This document shows positions 17,897 through 26,868 of a stretch of 64,000 nucleotides of DNA, one piece after another. Every line of letters begins with the position of its first letter. The stretch's first letter is position 1. A program made the translations under genes and the position numbers. A model generated the notes under the pieces. That model had not been told where the DNA came from, made no database searches, and worked only from the letters and a program-made list of their open reading frames with translations. The stretch is from positions 1 to 64,000 of the forward strand of contig NZ_FTNN01000008.1 in NCBI RefSeq assembly GCF_900156405.1. Reading direction: 5' to 3'. Source of the DNA: Shewanella morhuae (lineage in GTDB: Bacteria; Pseudomonadota; Gammaproteobacteria; Enterobacterales; Shewanellaceae).

Positions 17897-18937
17897 TTAC
17901 AGCACGCCGCGGCGCATTTGATCCCGTTCAATTGATTCAAACAGAGCGGTAAAGTTACCTTCACCGAAACCTAAGTTATTCTTGCGTTGGATTATTTCGA
18001 TAAAAATCGGTCCAAACAGGTTTTTAGTAAAGATCTGTAGTAAATAGCCGGATTCATCGCCATCGACCAATATTTGGTGGTGTTTGATGCGCTCACGGTC
18101 TTCGGTCACATGGGGTAATTTCTCGAAAATGGTGTCGTAGTATTCGGGAATGATGTCTAAGCATTGGATTGAACTGCCTTCCATTGCATCTAGAGACTTA
18201 ATAATGTCGCGGCTTCTGAAGGCTAAATGCTGCACACCTGGGCCATTGTATTCTTTCAGGTATTCATCTATTTGGTTTTTATCGCTGCCTTTACCTTCGT
18301 TAATCGGGATACAGAAACTGCCATCTGGCGAGCGCAGGGCGTAGGACACCAACGCAGTTTGTGCGCCGCTGATGTCAAAGTAGCGTACCTCAGTAAAACC
18401 AAAAATGTTTTTATAGAAGTTTGCCCAATGCTCCATTGTGCCTTTATAGACGTTGTTGGTTAAGTGGTCGACTTCGATAAAGCCTTTCTCTTGAGTAATG
18501 ACTTGTTCATCTAAATCTTCAAAATCAGTAGCATAGATATTGTTATCGGCACCAAAGGTGTCGATAAAATAAATTAAGCTATCACCAATGCCGTAAATGG
18601 CAGGGTAAGGTAAATCTTTATTCGCGTCATCAGCGGGCTTTGCACCACGCTCAACGGCAACACGATAGGCAAAGCCTGCATCTTCTACACGCCAGCCCAT
18701 AGAGCATATTGCTGGGCCGTGGCCTTTGGCGAACTGAGCTGAAAACCCTTTGCGCTCAGTGTTAAGCAGAAAGTTAATATCATTTTGTTTGTAATATAGG
18801 ATGTCTTTATTCTTGGCTTTTTTCAGCAGTGAAAAACCAAAATCGATAAAGGCTTTGTGCATAAAATCAGTATCAGGGCTAGCGAATTCTGTGAATTCGA
18901 TACCTAATAAGCCCAGTGGATTTAGTTCGCTTGCCAT
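17897..18937 (-). CDS. hppD: 4-hydroxyphenylpyruvate dioxygenase
   Basis: A 346-residue Fe(II) oxygenase converting 4-hydroxyphenylpyruvate to homogentisate, the second step of tyrosine breakdown. Two vicinal-oxygen-chelate domains are present. Iron ligands are visible as His in EVDHLTNNV (~157), His in GVQHLAFRS (~236) and Glu in GPIFIEIIQR (~314). Length and spacing match bacterial HPPD. GAGG lies 9 nt before the ATG. It follows hmgA by 75 bp on the same strand, so the two form an operon ordered opposite to the pathway. The product feeds HmgA; overproduction relative to HmgA gives pyomelanin in related bacteria. Confidence 0.97.
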   Translation of the reverse strand: MASELNPLGLLGIEFTEFASPDTDFMHKAFIDFGFSLLKKAKNKDILYYKQNDINFLLNTERKGFSAQFAKGHGPAICSMGWRVEDAGFAYRVAVERGAKPADDANKDLPYPAIYGIGDSLIYFIDTFGADNNIYATDFEDLDEQVITQEKGFIEVDHLTNNVYKGTMEHWANFYKNIFGFTEVRYFDISGAQTALVSYALRSPDGSFCIPINEGKGSDKNQIDEYLKEYNGPGVQHLAFRSRDIIKSLDAMEGSSIQCLDIIPEYYDTIFEKLPHVTEDRERIKHHQILVDGDESGYLLQIFTKNLFGPIFIEIIQRKNNLGFGEGNFTALFESIERDQMRRGVL

Positions 18938-19012
18938 GATGTTTTCCTCATTATTTTAATTCAACTGTTGCCACTCTCGTAGTCCCTGAATTGGAGCGCT
19001 GGTGGCTTTTGG

Positions 19013-20173
19013 CTAGTTTTCTAGCCAAGAACGGTTGTAGTCTTTGCTCATGCAATGTTGTACATGTTCGGTTAATTTCAGTGGGGCGAAGGTGTCTACC
19101 ATCACTGCATATTCATAGGTTTCTTTTTTGCCGATAGAGGCTTCGGTACGACCCGGTTGCGGCCCATGGGCGACCCCTTTTTGATGGAGAGTCATGTAAC
19201 CTGCCTCAATGCCTGTACGGCTCATAAAGTCGCCATCGACATAATATAAAACTTCATCACTATCAATGTTGTTGTGGTAATAAGGGGCTGGAATCGATTT
19301 CGGATGGAAATCGTAAGGGCGCGGTACAAAGTTGCAAATCACAAAGTTATGGGCGGTAAAGACTAAGTGTTCTGACGGTGGTAAATGGATTTTTCCCACC
19401 TTTGGTGCGTATTCGGTGATATTAAATGCCCAAGGGTAAACGCAACCATCCCAACCCACTAAATCAAAGGGATGCCATTCGAGCGTGGTGAGTTGGTACT
19501 TATCGCCAAACTTGCACACTAAGGGAAAAGCGCCACGTTCAACCACGGCATCTAGCAGCGTCGGCACGCGCAAATCGCGTTCGCAATAGGGCGCTGATTC
19601 TAATAACTGGCCATACTCGTTACGAAAATGTTTAGGCACTTCCACCATCGAGAATGACTCTATGACGAATAAACGCACATTGCTGTAATCATTAAACTTT
19701 AGTTGGTAAGTGGTGCCACGGGGGATCACTAAATAGTCCCACTTGAGTACCTTTATCGTGCCGTATTCACTGTAGAGTGTGCCTTCGCCTTCGTGGACAA
19801 ACACCACTTCATCGGCATAGGCGTTGCGGTAAAACTTATCAGTATTGCTGGTAACTTTAGCGGTATAAAGTGCTAAATCATTGTTATAAAAAATTTTGTT
19901 ACGGGCGCTGAAAAAATTACCCTCACGGTCGGCATCGCGGGAATCAAGTTTATAGTTTTGAACCAGCGAGTCTTCCCAATTTGCACCGTGGCTTAGGTTG
20001 TAAAGCGCAACATCCAACGTTTTGGTTGGCATGTTGTGGTGATATTTATTGGAATAAATATTAGAAAAACCATGGGTTGAGAACAACTCTTCGCGGTAAA
20101 GCTCGCCGTTTTCCTTTTCAAATGCGATATGGCGCTTATGGGGGATTTGGCCTTGTTTCACATAAAATGGCAT
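19013..20173 (-). CDS. hmgA: Homogentisate 1,2-dioxygenase
   Basis: A 386-residue cupin-fold iron dioxygenase opening the ring of homogentisate to maleylacetoacetate. Recognisable blocks include MPFYVKQGQIPHKRHIAF at the start and FVHEGEGTLYSEYG. Near the C-terminus are PAPYYHNNIDSDEVLYYVDGDF and GYMTLHQKGVAHGPQPG, which contain the metal-binding His/Glu region. It is the short bacterial form, below the ~430-440 aa of the human/Pseudomonas enzyme. AGGA lies 7 nt before the ATG. It is the first gene of the operon with hppD, under a promoter facing the LysR gene. No fahA or maiA gene is in the window. Confidence 0.95.
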   Translation of the reverse strand: MPFYVKQGQIPHKRHIAFEKENGELYREELFSTHGFSNIYSNKYHHNMPTKTLDVALYNLSHGANWEDSLVQNYKLDSRDADREGNFFSARNKIFYNNDLALYTAKVTSNTDKFYRNAYADEVVFVHEGEGTLYSEYGTIKVLKWDYLVIPRGTTYQLKFNDYSNVRLFVIESFSMVEVPKHFRNEYGQLLESAPYCERDLRVPTLLDAVVERGAFPLVCKFGDKYQLTTLEWHPFDLVGWDGCVYPWAFNITEYAPKVGKIHLPPSEHLVFTAHNFVICNFVPRPYDFHPKSIPAPYYHNNIDSDEVLYYVDGDFMSRTGIEAGYMTLHQKGVAHGPQPGRTEASIGKKETYEYAVMVDTFAPLKLTEHVQHCMSKDYNRSWLEN

Positions 20174-20301
20174 GGAAGCATCCTTGGTTTACAGTGCGGC
20201 AGCATCATTTGCTGCCTTGTTTTTCGTTATTGTTATGTGATCTTGTTATCAATTTAGTGGTTTAGATGAACAAAAAAAAGAATAATTAATGCGCTATCAT
20301 A

Positions 20302-20316
20302 ATCTAAAAAATAGAT
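20302..20316. promoter_or_regulatory. Likely LysR-type operator in the hmgA/lysR gap
   Basis: The divergent gap 20174-20380 contains ATCTA-N5-TAGAT, a perfect dyad that encloses the canonical LysR T-N11-A box. It is 128 bp from the hmgA start and 64 bp from the LysR-gene start, a usual place for an autoregulating LysR protein. The assignment rests on pattern and context only. Confidence 0.55.
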
Positions 20317-20380
20317 GGTATTCTAATCTTTACGGATTTGAATGTTAGCGTGACATTTTCATTAGCGCCAAGGAGTGACT

Positions 20381-21295
20381 ATGCGTATCGATATTGATGC
20401 CTTTAATGTGCTGCAAGTGTTGGTGGAAGAAGGCAGTTTTGCTAAGGCGGCGGAGCGGTTACATAAGGCGCAATCAGCCGTGAGCTATCAAGTTAAAAAG
20501 TTGGAAGAGCATTTAGGAGTGCAGCTTTTTAGCCGTGAACAATATCGTGCTGAATTGACCCAAGAGGGGCGCGTAATTTTGGCTGAAGGGCGAAGATTAC
20601 TGCAACACCTTGCAAACATTGAACATCTCGCTAGTCGCTTTAGCGAAGGTTGGGAGCCAAAGCTTGAATTAGTCATCGATGGTGCTTTGCCGATGGAACC
20701 AATTATGAGCGCCTTAAAGCGTATGGCAGAGCATCAGATCCCCACTAAAATTCAGCTCAATATGGAGTTTTTAGGCGGCGTGCAACACAGATTTGAGCGT
20801 GATAACGCTGACTTGATGTTAGTAAAAGATTATCGCACTGGCCCCTATTATCATCCGCAGCCTTTGCCTGCTATCACCAGCGTGCTGGTGGCCAGTGCTT
20901 CGCATCCTTTATCTTTTATTCGCACAATTAGTTTGTCTGAGCTGCAACAGCATGTGGAATTAACCATTGAAGACTCATCACCCAATAAAAGCTATCGTGA
21001 TGAAATGCAATTTGGCGGAGATAAAGTGTTTTATCTGTCCGGTTTTATCATGAAAAAGAATGCCCTTTTAAAAGGCTTAGGTTTTGGCTGGTTACCGGAC
21101 TTTTTAATACAAGAAGAGTTGGCCAAGGGTGAGTTAGTTGAAATCGACTTTGTTGGTGGTAGCCGGTTTACGTTTACTCCACAACTTGTTTCGACATTAG
21201 AGCGTCCGTTAGGCCGTGCAGGACAGCTGTTTACGGAGTTAATTTTAGAAGAGTTTGCTAAGACAGAACAATTTGATGGCGTTGGTTTGGGTTGA
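20381..21295 (+). CDS. LysR family transcriptional regulator
   Basis: A 304-residue regulator with an N-terminal winged helix-turn-helix (FNVLQVLVEEGSFAKAAERLHKAQSAVSYQVKKLEEHLGVQLFSRE, ~7-52) and a periplasmic-binding-like effector domain. The ATG at 20381 has AAGGAG 5 nt upstream; the GTG at 20375 sits inside that site and is rejected. Divergence from hmgA-hppD makes it the probable regulator of tyrosine/homogentisate catabolism, which is inference from position. Confidence 0.9.
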   Translation: MRIDIDAFNVLQVLVEEGSFAKAAERLHKAQSAVSYQVKKLEEHLGVQLFSREQYRAELTQEGRVILAEGRRLLQHLANIEHLASRFSEGWEPKLELVIDGALPMEPIMSALKRMAEHQIPTKIQLNMEFLGGVQHRFERDNADLMLVKDYRTGPYYHPQPLPAITSVLVASASHPLSFIRTISLSELQQHVELTIEDSSPNKSYRDEMQFGGDKVFYLSGFIMKKNALLKGLGFGWLPDFLIQEELAKGELVEIDFVGGSRFTFTPQLVSTLERPLGRAGQLFTELILEEFAKTEQFDGVGLG

Positions 21296-21387
21296 AAAAC
21301 TGCCATGTTTCATCGCTTAAACCACGTTTTTGCTAGATAGGTTTTTAGGCTAGTTGGCAGGGCCCTTCTGTATGGTTAATGAGTTTT

Positions 21388-22647
21388 TTAATCGTTTTTA
21401 ATTGTTCGCTGAATACGTCTTTCTATTATTTTAGCCATCAGATACATGACTAAATAACCCGTACCTAAAGCTAAAATAACGGCGACAACATTCTCTGTGT
21501 GGAGGCGATAAAGATAAAAAGTGCCAACCAGCACCGCGATACCGGCGAGCCGAATGAGTAGACTTTGGGTAAAATAACCGTGGGCTTTGATATAGGCCAA
21601 CTGGTAACCATTGAGCATCATAAAAATAAAAAACATAGAGAAATGCAGTAATACGGGCGCCGCTTTAAGGTATTGCTCGGGGAATAACCAAGCAATGAGA
21701 GTGTTGCTACCAAACAGCATTAATATAAAAAATAAGCCGCTGACTAACAAAGATATTTTAATAAGCCATGACTTAATCTGTTGCACCTCAATAACACGTT
21801 TTTCTCGCACGCACACTGCAATTTCGGGCAGTACAAAACGATAAATCGGAAAGACAAATAGCAAGGTGAGGTAAGTGATCATTGGTCGCACCACGACTTG
21901 GAAATCCCCTAATTCATCTATGCTGAAATAGGCAATAGTCAATAATACTGTGATGTAAATCATCAAGATACTGGCACCGGCCTCCATAGACGCCGTTAGG
22001 CTTTTTTTCATAAAACTGCGTAAATCGGTATCAAAATGCACAGCCCCTAAGGGCGGTGTTGCGATATCCTTACGTTTTTTCAAATACATATATAAGGCAA
22101 TGATAAGCGATGATAGCGTCATGCTATAAAAGAGTGATGCGATTGCAGTTTGCTTTAAAGCATAAAAACAGATCAAAAAGCTGACGACTTGCGCGAGGGG
22201 TTCTAACCAAGTGACTTTGTTGGATATGGCATAGAGCCGATACATCGCAATTTGATTAGTAAAGTAAACCTTAAACCCCATGCTTAATACTATGCCAACC
22301 AATTGAAAATATTCTACATTAAGTTGAAGCGTATGTTTGATGTAAGGTAGAACTAAACCCCAGGTTAACAAGACAATCGCGATAAGGCAGTAGCGAAAAA
22401 TATTGGTGATGTCCATATCTTGTTTAGTTTGTGAGTAGGCCACTACCATAGAGGAGCGAAATCCGGTCATGAGGATTAACGACAACGAGATGATATCAAT
22501 AACCGTGTGATACAGCGCTAAATCAGCTTTGGCAACCCATTGGGCCAACCAAAGTTTAAATAGAAAACCCACAGAAATACTGGCCAGCGATGCCCAGAAT
22601 CCCGCAATCACTGCTTGCTTAACCCGTTGAAGTGAGGTGCTTTCCAT
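21388..22647 (-). CDS. Polysaccharide-type flippase (MATE/MOP superfamily)
   Basis: A 419-residue membrane protein with about twelve hydrophobic segments, opening with a VIAGFWASLASISVGFLFKLWLAQWV helix. This topology and the N-terminal pattern match Wzx-like oligosaccharide flippases, which move lipid-linked sugars across the inner membrane. No glycosyltransferase or polymerase genes flank it, so it is an orphan and its substrate is unknown. It is convergent with the LysR gene, 92 bp away. Confidence 0.78.
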   Translation of the reverse strand: MESTSLQRVKQAVIAGFWASLASISVGFLFKLWLAQWVAKADLALYHTVIDIISLSLILMTGFRSSMVVAYSQTKQDMDITNIFRYCLIAIVLLTWGLVLPYIKHTLQLNVEYFQLVGIVLSMGFKVYFTNQIAMYRLYAISNKVTWLEPLAQVVSFLICFYALKQTAIASLFYSMTLSSLIIALYMYLKKRKDIATPPLGAVHFDTDLRSFMKKSLTASMEAGASILMIYITVLLTIAYFSIDELGDFQVVVRPMITYLTLLFVFPIYRFVLPEIAVCVREKRVIEVQQIKSWLIKISLLVSGLFFILMLFGSNTLIAWLFPEQYLKAAPVLLHFSMFFIFMMLNGYQLAYIKAHGYFTQSLLIRLAGIAVLVGTFYLYRLHTENVVAVILALGTGYLVMYLMAKIIERRIQRTIKND

Positions 22648-23115
22648 TGTTCAAATCCAGCTTTAGTCTGCGGTCATGATAGGGATGTTATGGGGGCTAC
22701 TAAGTGGTAGCTTTAGTCCGTTCAGTTTTTTGGCTGCGCGAGTGATAGCACATCTCTTATTCGATTCGATGTAACGTACTGAGTAAAAATGGTTTTAAGG
22801 TGCTTAGCTTCCGTATTGGTTAAAACGCTTAGCACTACCCAAGAAGTTTAATTGCAGTTAATACGCATATTAATTAGCAGAGTCTAGCATTCAGCTAATC
22901 GCTGACCAAGTATCAGATAGTAAAGATATGATAAATATCAACATGTAATTTTATTGTAATTATGGTCGTTAACCTGCGGCGATTTGGGGGGAAAATAGAA
23001 ATACAGATAGAAAATCGATTATGAAAATATTATAGGGATAATTGCACGCCCGAATAAGAACTGAGCGTGCTCGTAAAAGTACATTTATTAGCCATTCAAC
23101 CAACGTCTAGTGTGA
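22648..23115. other. Intergenic region between flippase and His-rich protein genes
   Basis: This 468-bp gap holds the flippase promoter region and the 3' flank of the next minus-strand gene. A near-inverted pair GTGCTTAGC/GCTTAGCAC lies at about 22800-22840. No protein-like frame, terminator or mobile-element end is visible. Confidence 0.4.
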
Positions 23116-23520
23116 CTATTCGGTAATAATATTGACGATATCGAGAATCTTGCGACTGTTGTTATCGAGTTTTATCCATGCGTCTTCAACTTGAATTCTC
23201 ACAATGCCATCTCTGTTTAAAGGCTCTACAATGTGGCCGCGATGATAAATATCATATTCAAGCACATCACCACGATGAAGTCTTTTATACCAGCCGGAAG
23301 GGAGAGGCTTGCCGTAGTAGACTTTTTTGTAGTGTTTATGCCCATTGTAGTGTTTGTGTTTATGTTTGTGGTCATCATCATCATCATCGTCATCATATTC
23401 ATAATAGTGTTTATGGCCATTGTAATGTTTATGCTTGTGGTCATCTTTAGCGAAGGCTGTAATAGATGTCATTAAGCTGAGCACGAGTCCTGTGATAACA
23501 ACAGCAGTTAATTTATTCAT
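23116..23520 (-). CDS. His/Asp-rich periplasmic protein, RcnB/CigR-like
   Basis: A 134-residue exported protein. The signal peptide ends near AFA-KDD (residue 24). Residues ~25-66 are almost entirely His, Lys, Tyr and Asp: the 12-residue block HKHKHYNGHKHY occurs at 28-39 and again at 53-64, separated by an eight-Asp run. The C-terminal part (PLPSGWYKRLHRGDVLEYDIYHRG) resembles the RcnB/CigR C-terminal fold. RcnB is a Ni/Co-homeostasis periplasmic protein; metal binding is inferred from composition. ATG 23520 is preferred over a start six codons earlier because it begins the signal peptide and has GGAA upstream. Confidence 0.7.
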   Translation of the reverse strand: MNKLTAVVITGLVLSLMTSITAFAKDDHKHKHYNGHKHYYEYDDDDDDDDHKHKHKHYNGHKHYKKVYYGKPLPSGWYKRLHRGDVLEYDIYHRGHIVEPLNRDGIVRIQVEDAWIKLDNNSRKILDIVNIITE

Positions 23521-23610
23521 ATGTGGTTCCAAATACATTGATTTAATGCGGTGACGATAGTGTATTTAAAATGAACCCTAGCTGAACGTTTCTGAGTAAT
23601 GGTGCTTAAT

Positions 23611-24072
23611 TCAACGAGTAAGCATGAGCACTGCATGCCATTGTTCAGCTGTTACAGGTTGAATACTGAGCCTTGACCCTTTAGATACTAAATACATGTC
23701 AGCTAATTGTGGGAGTGATTTTATTAAGCTTAATGGAATAATGTCGTTAAATTTTTCCACAAAGCGAATATCAATGCTTACCCATCTTGGTTGAGCGGGA
23801 TCAGATTTAGGATCAAAATATTTAGAATTAGGATTAAAGGCAGATCTATCGGGATATGCACGCGTAACCACTTCGGCAATACCAACAATACCCGGCACTT
23901 TGCAGCTTGAATGGTAAAAAAATGCTTGGTCGCCAATCTGCATCATATCGCGCATAAAATTACGCGCTTGATAGTTACGTATACCATGCCAAGCCTCCGT
24001 TTGGTTTGGGCAGGCCATAAGATCATCTATGCTGAACTCGTCCGGTTCTGATTTCATAAGCCAGTAATTCAT
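23611..24072 (-). CDS. EVE domain protein
   Basis: A 153-residue single-domain protein. It begins MNYWLMKSEPDEFSIDDL and continues WHGIRNYQARNFMRDM and DQAFFYHSSCKVPGIVGIAEV, a clear EVE (PUA-like) fold. EVE domains bind modified bases in DNA or RNA, and human THYN1 is a close structural relative. Stand-alone bacterial EVE proteins are widespread and of unclear role. No modification or restriction genes are next to it. Confidence 0.9.
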   Translation of the reverse strand: MNYWLMKSEPDEFSIDDLMACPNQTEAWHGIRNYQARNFMRDMMQIGDQAFFYHSSCKVPGIVGIAEVVTRAYPDRSAFNPNSKYFDPKSDPAQPRWVSIDIRFVEKFNDIIPLSLIKSLPQLADMYLVSKGSRLSIQPVTAEQWHAVLMLTR

Positions 24073-24306
24073 CTTGTATCCTTCTATATCAATTATCAGT
24101 AAAGCGTCTGAATCGTGTGAGTTTATCTTAATTTAATGGCCTGCCACAGTTAAGTGCACTGCGGTCTATATGGATATGATTAAGTTGCGGTTCAGATTAC
24201 AGGGTTTACCTTGAATTTATTGATTATGTAAAGTCGTTTGCAAAGACAAAAGTATTGTACTGATGTTTTGTTAAAGTTGATGGCAACCAAGACTCATGGG
24301 GTATTT

Positions 24307-24687
24307 ATGGGAACGTTACCAAGAGTGACCGATTGCGGTTTATACACTAAATATTGTCAGGATTTTACCGCGGGTGAGACCAATGTAAGCCATGGTCGCA
24401 TGCTGGAATTTATTAATGATCTGACAACAGAAGGTTGGCTATTAGGCAATTTTAATTGGGATTATTGGTATAATAACAGTTACTTGGTGGCCAAACCCGA
24501 CTATATTCGTGATGCAACTATTGCTCAGTGCCAATTGCTGTTAACGGCAATGACACGATTGGAGGTGTTTAGCCCTGGGGTACTAGAAAACATGCGTCGC
24601 CAAGGAATCTTATTAGCCATTGTTGAACGGCTGCAAAACCTCAATGTATCTAAATCTCCCATACCTGTTGAGTTGATGGCTGGTTAA
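24307..24687 (+). CDS. DUF6508-like hypothetical protein
   Basis: A soluble protein of 126 residues from ATG 24307, which has GGGG 5-6 nt upstream. Alternative in-frame starts exist at 24280 (ATG) and 24238 (TTG). The C-terminal half (QLLLTAMTRLEVFSPGVLENMRRQGILLAIVERLQ) resembles the helical end of DUF6508 proteins, and the aromatic GNFNWDYWYNNSYLV segment precedes it. No function is known. It stands alone between the EVE gene and the acyl-CoA synthetase. Confidence 0.6.
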   Translation: MGTLPRVTDCGLYTKYCQDFTAGETNVSHGRMLEFINDLTTEGWLLGNFNWDYWYNNSYLVAKPDYIRDATIAQCQLLLTAMTRLEVFSPGVLENMRRQGILLAIVERLQNLNVSKSPIPVELMAG

Positions 24688-24825
24688 TTGTAGATGTTAA
24701 GATATTGTATTTATATGGTTTATCTTACTCTTTAGTCTAATAATGTACTTTTTTACTTGTGACATGCTATATGCATTGGTTAGTTTAAATCTGCTAATCA
24801 TAATAATAAATGCACGGAGGCCTTC

Positions 24826-26541
24826 ATGTCAGTCCTAACGACCAGTACAGTTACTAGCCCGCTCAACCTCAGTGAGTTTCACGGTGTGTTATCGCCTAAA
24901 CTCGTTGAAAAAACGATAGGTCAATACCTTGACCACATCGCTGCAACTTATCCAGAGCAATTGGCGGTTGTCGTTCATCATCAACATATTCGCTGGAATT
25001 ACCGTCAATATCTTGCACAAATTGACGCTTTGGCCACCGGGCTATTAAAACTGGGTATTAAGACCGGAGATAGAGTCGGTATTTGGTCACCCAATAATAT
25101 TGAATGGTGCCTAACCCAATATGCGACCGCTAAAATTGGCGCCATCATGGTGTGTCTTAATCCTGCTTATCGCCCAGAAGAATTGCAATATGCGCTCAGT
25201 AACGTGGGTTGCCGCGCAGTAATTTGTGCCGATAAGTTTAAATCCAGTAATTATCTTGAGATGCTCTATGAATTAGCGCCTGAGCTAACCATTTGTTCCG
25301 CAAGTAAATTACGGGCAAGTGCCTTACCTGAACTTGAGTTTGTGATCCGCATGGGGGCAGATAAGTCTGTTGGGATGCTTAACTTTAATGATTTGCTCGT
25401 TGATGTGAGCGCTGATGATAGGGCGGCACTTGAGCGTATCGGTAAAGAGTTAAGCCCATACGATGCCATTAATATTCAGTTTACCTCTGGCACCACAGGT
25501 AGCCCGAAAGGCGCGACCTTATCCCATCATAATATTTTGAATAATGGCTATTTAGTCGCAGAGGCGATGAAGTTTACCTGTAACGATAAATTGTGCATTC
25601 CGGTGCCTTTATATCACTGCTTTGGCATGGTGCTCGGCAATTTAGTGTGTTTGGCCAAAGGTGCTGCGGCAATTTTCCCGGGTGAATCCTTTGATCCGCT
25701 GACAACCTTGCAGGTGGTTGAGTTAGAGCGTTGTACAGCTCTGCATGGCGTCCCTACGATGTTTATTGCCGAACTTGAACACCCTGATTTTGCTCAGTTT
25801 GATTTACGTTCATTACGTACTGGTGTTATGGCGGGAGCGACGTGTCCTGAAGAAGTGATGCGCCGCGTGCAAAACCTCATGTTTATGCAGCAAGTACTGA
25901 TAGGTTATGGTCAGACAGAATGCAGTCCACTCAATCATATTACCGAAATTGATTCATCGATTGAGAAGCGAGTCCTCACTGTTGGCCGTGCTTTGCCCCA
26001 TACAGAAGTGAAAATTATCGATGAATTTGGTGATGTGTTACCGATTGGTCAACCCGGTGAAGTGTGTAGTCGTGGATATTGCATTATGCAGTGTTATTGG
26101 AACGATCCTGTAAAAACCGCAGCAACAATAGACAGTGCTGGTTGGTTACACTCGGGTGATATTGGCCAAATGGATGAACAAGGCTACGTACAAATTGTTG
26201 GCCGTATTAAAGATATGATTATCCGCGGCGGCGAGAATATTTATCCCCGTGAGATTGAGGAGAAACTTTACACCCATAAAGATGTGCAAGATGCAGCGGT
26301 TTTTGGGGTACAAAGCGATAAATACGGTGAAGAGGTGTGTGCTTGGATTAAAGTACGCGCCGGAGCGACAATTACTGAGGCCGATATTCGTCATTTCCTC
26401 ACTGAGAAATTTGCTTACTTCAAGGTGCCACGTTATATCAAGTTTGTTGATCAGTATCCGATGACCGTGACGGGGAAAATTCAAAAGTTCAAAATGCGCG
26501 AGCTAATGTACCAAGAATTATATCAAGATATTAATGGGTAA
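24826..26541 (+). CDS. Acyl-CoA synthetase (AMP-binding, ACSF2-like)
   Basis: A 571-residue ANL-superfamily enzyme activating a fatty acid to acyl-AMP and then acyl-CoA. The P-loop FTSGTTGSPKGATLSHHN (~222) and the YGQTE motif (~363) are present. The STGD equivalent is LHSGDIGQMDEQGYVQIVGR, followed by the hinge KDMIIRGGENIYPREIEE. The catalytic lysine lies in TVTGKIQKFKMRE near the C-terminus. The pattern is closest to medium-chain ACSF2-type enzymes; the exact chain length cannot be read. GGAGG precedes the ATG. No beta-oxidation genes are adjacent, and I see no FadR-like box upstream. Confidence 0.9.
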   Translation: MSVLTTSTVTSPLNLSEFHGVLSPKLVEKTIGQYLDHIAATYPEQLAVVVHHQHIRWNYRQYLAQIDALATGLLKLGIKTGDRVGIWSPNNIEWCLTQYATAKIGAIMVCLNPAYRPEELQYALSNVGCRAVICADKFKSSNYLEMLYELAPELTICSASKLRASALPELEFVIRMGADKSVGMLNFNDLLVDVSADDRAALERIGKELSPYDAINIQFTSGTTGSPKGATLSHHNILNNGYLVAEAMKFTCNDKLCIPVPLYHCFGMVLGNLVCLAKGAAAIFPGESFDPLTTLQVVELERCTALHGVPTMFIAELEHPDFAQFDLRSLRTGVMAGATCPEEVMRRVQNLMFMQQVLIGYGQTECSPLNHITEIDSSIEKRVLTVGRALPHTEVKIIDEFGDVLPIGQPGEVCSRGYCIMQCYWNDPVKTAATIDSAGWLHSGDIGQMDEQGYVQIVGRIKDMIIRGGENIYPREIEEKLYTHKDVQDAAVFGVQSDKYGEEVCAWIKVRAGATITEADIRHFLTEKFAYFKVPRYIKFVDQYPMTVTGKIQKFKMRELMYQELYQDING

Positions 26542-26593
26542 ATTGGCTTAACTTGAGTGAAATAGGCTCAATAATATTTATAGGATTTTTACG

Positions 26594-26624
26594 ATATAAG
26601 CCGCATTATGCGGCTTATATTTTA
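26594..26624 (+). terminator. Terminator after the acyl-CoA synthetase gene
   Basis: ATATAAGCCGCAT and ATGCGGCTTATAT form a perfect 13-bp stem with a one-base centre, followed by TTTT on the plus strand. Confidence 0.85.
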
Positions 26625-26868
26625 ACCGAGTTTGTTGTTCAACTTATTGCCCAGCTTATTGCTAAAATAATCGGTCAACACGATCACCATTTCTAGTTTA
26701 TTTCTCACATTCAGATGCCTATGTAGCATTATTGTTAATTTCAGTTCCTCATCTTTAGCTTCATGGTTATAATCATAAAACGAATAAAAAAGTGTTAACT
26801 CATTAACGTTAAAACCTAAATTACCTATGGTTGATATAATTAATTTTAAGCTGACTAAGGAATTACGT

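Noticed and set aside
17749..17952. 67-codon plus-strand frame before hppD
   Set aside because: It runs through the hppD terminator and into the hppD coding end.
23178..23475. Several frames antisense and out of frame to the His-rich gene
   Set aside because: They are repeats of Met/Ile/Thr or Val/Phe produced by the CAT/GAT-rich coding repeat read in other frames.
24238..24306. Longer N-terminus for the DUF6508-like protein
   Set aside because: The TTG start immediately follows a stop codon and lacks a ribosome site; ATG 24307 has a better one.
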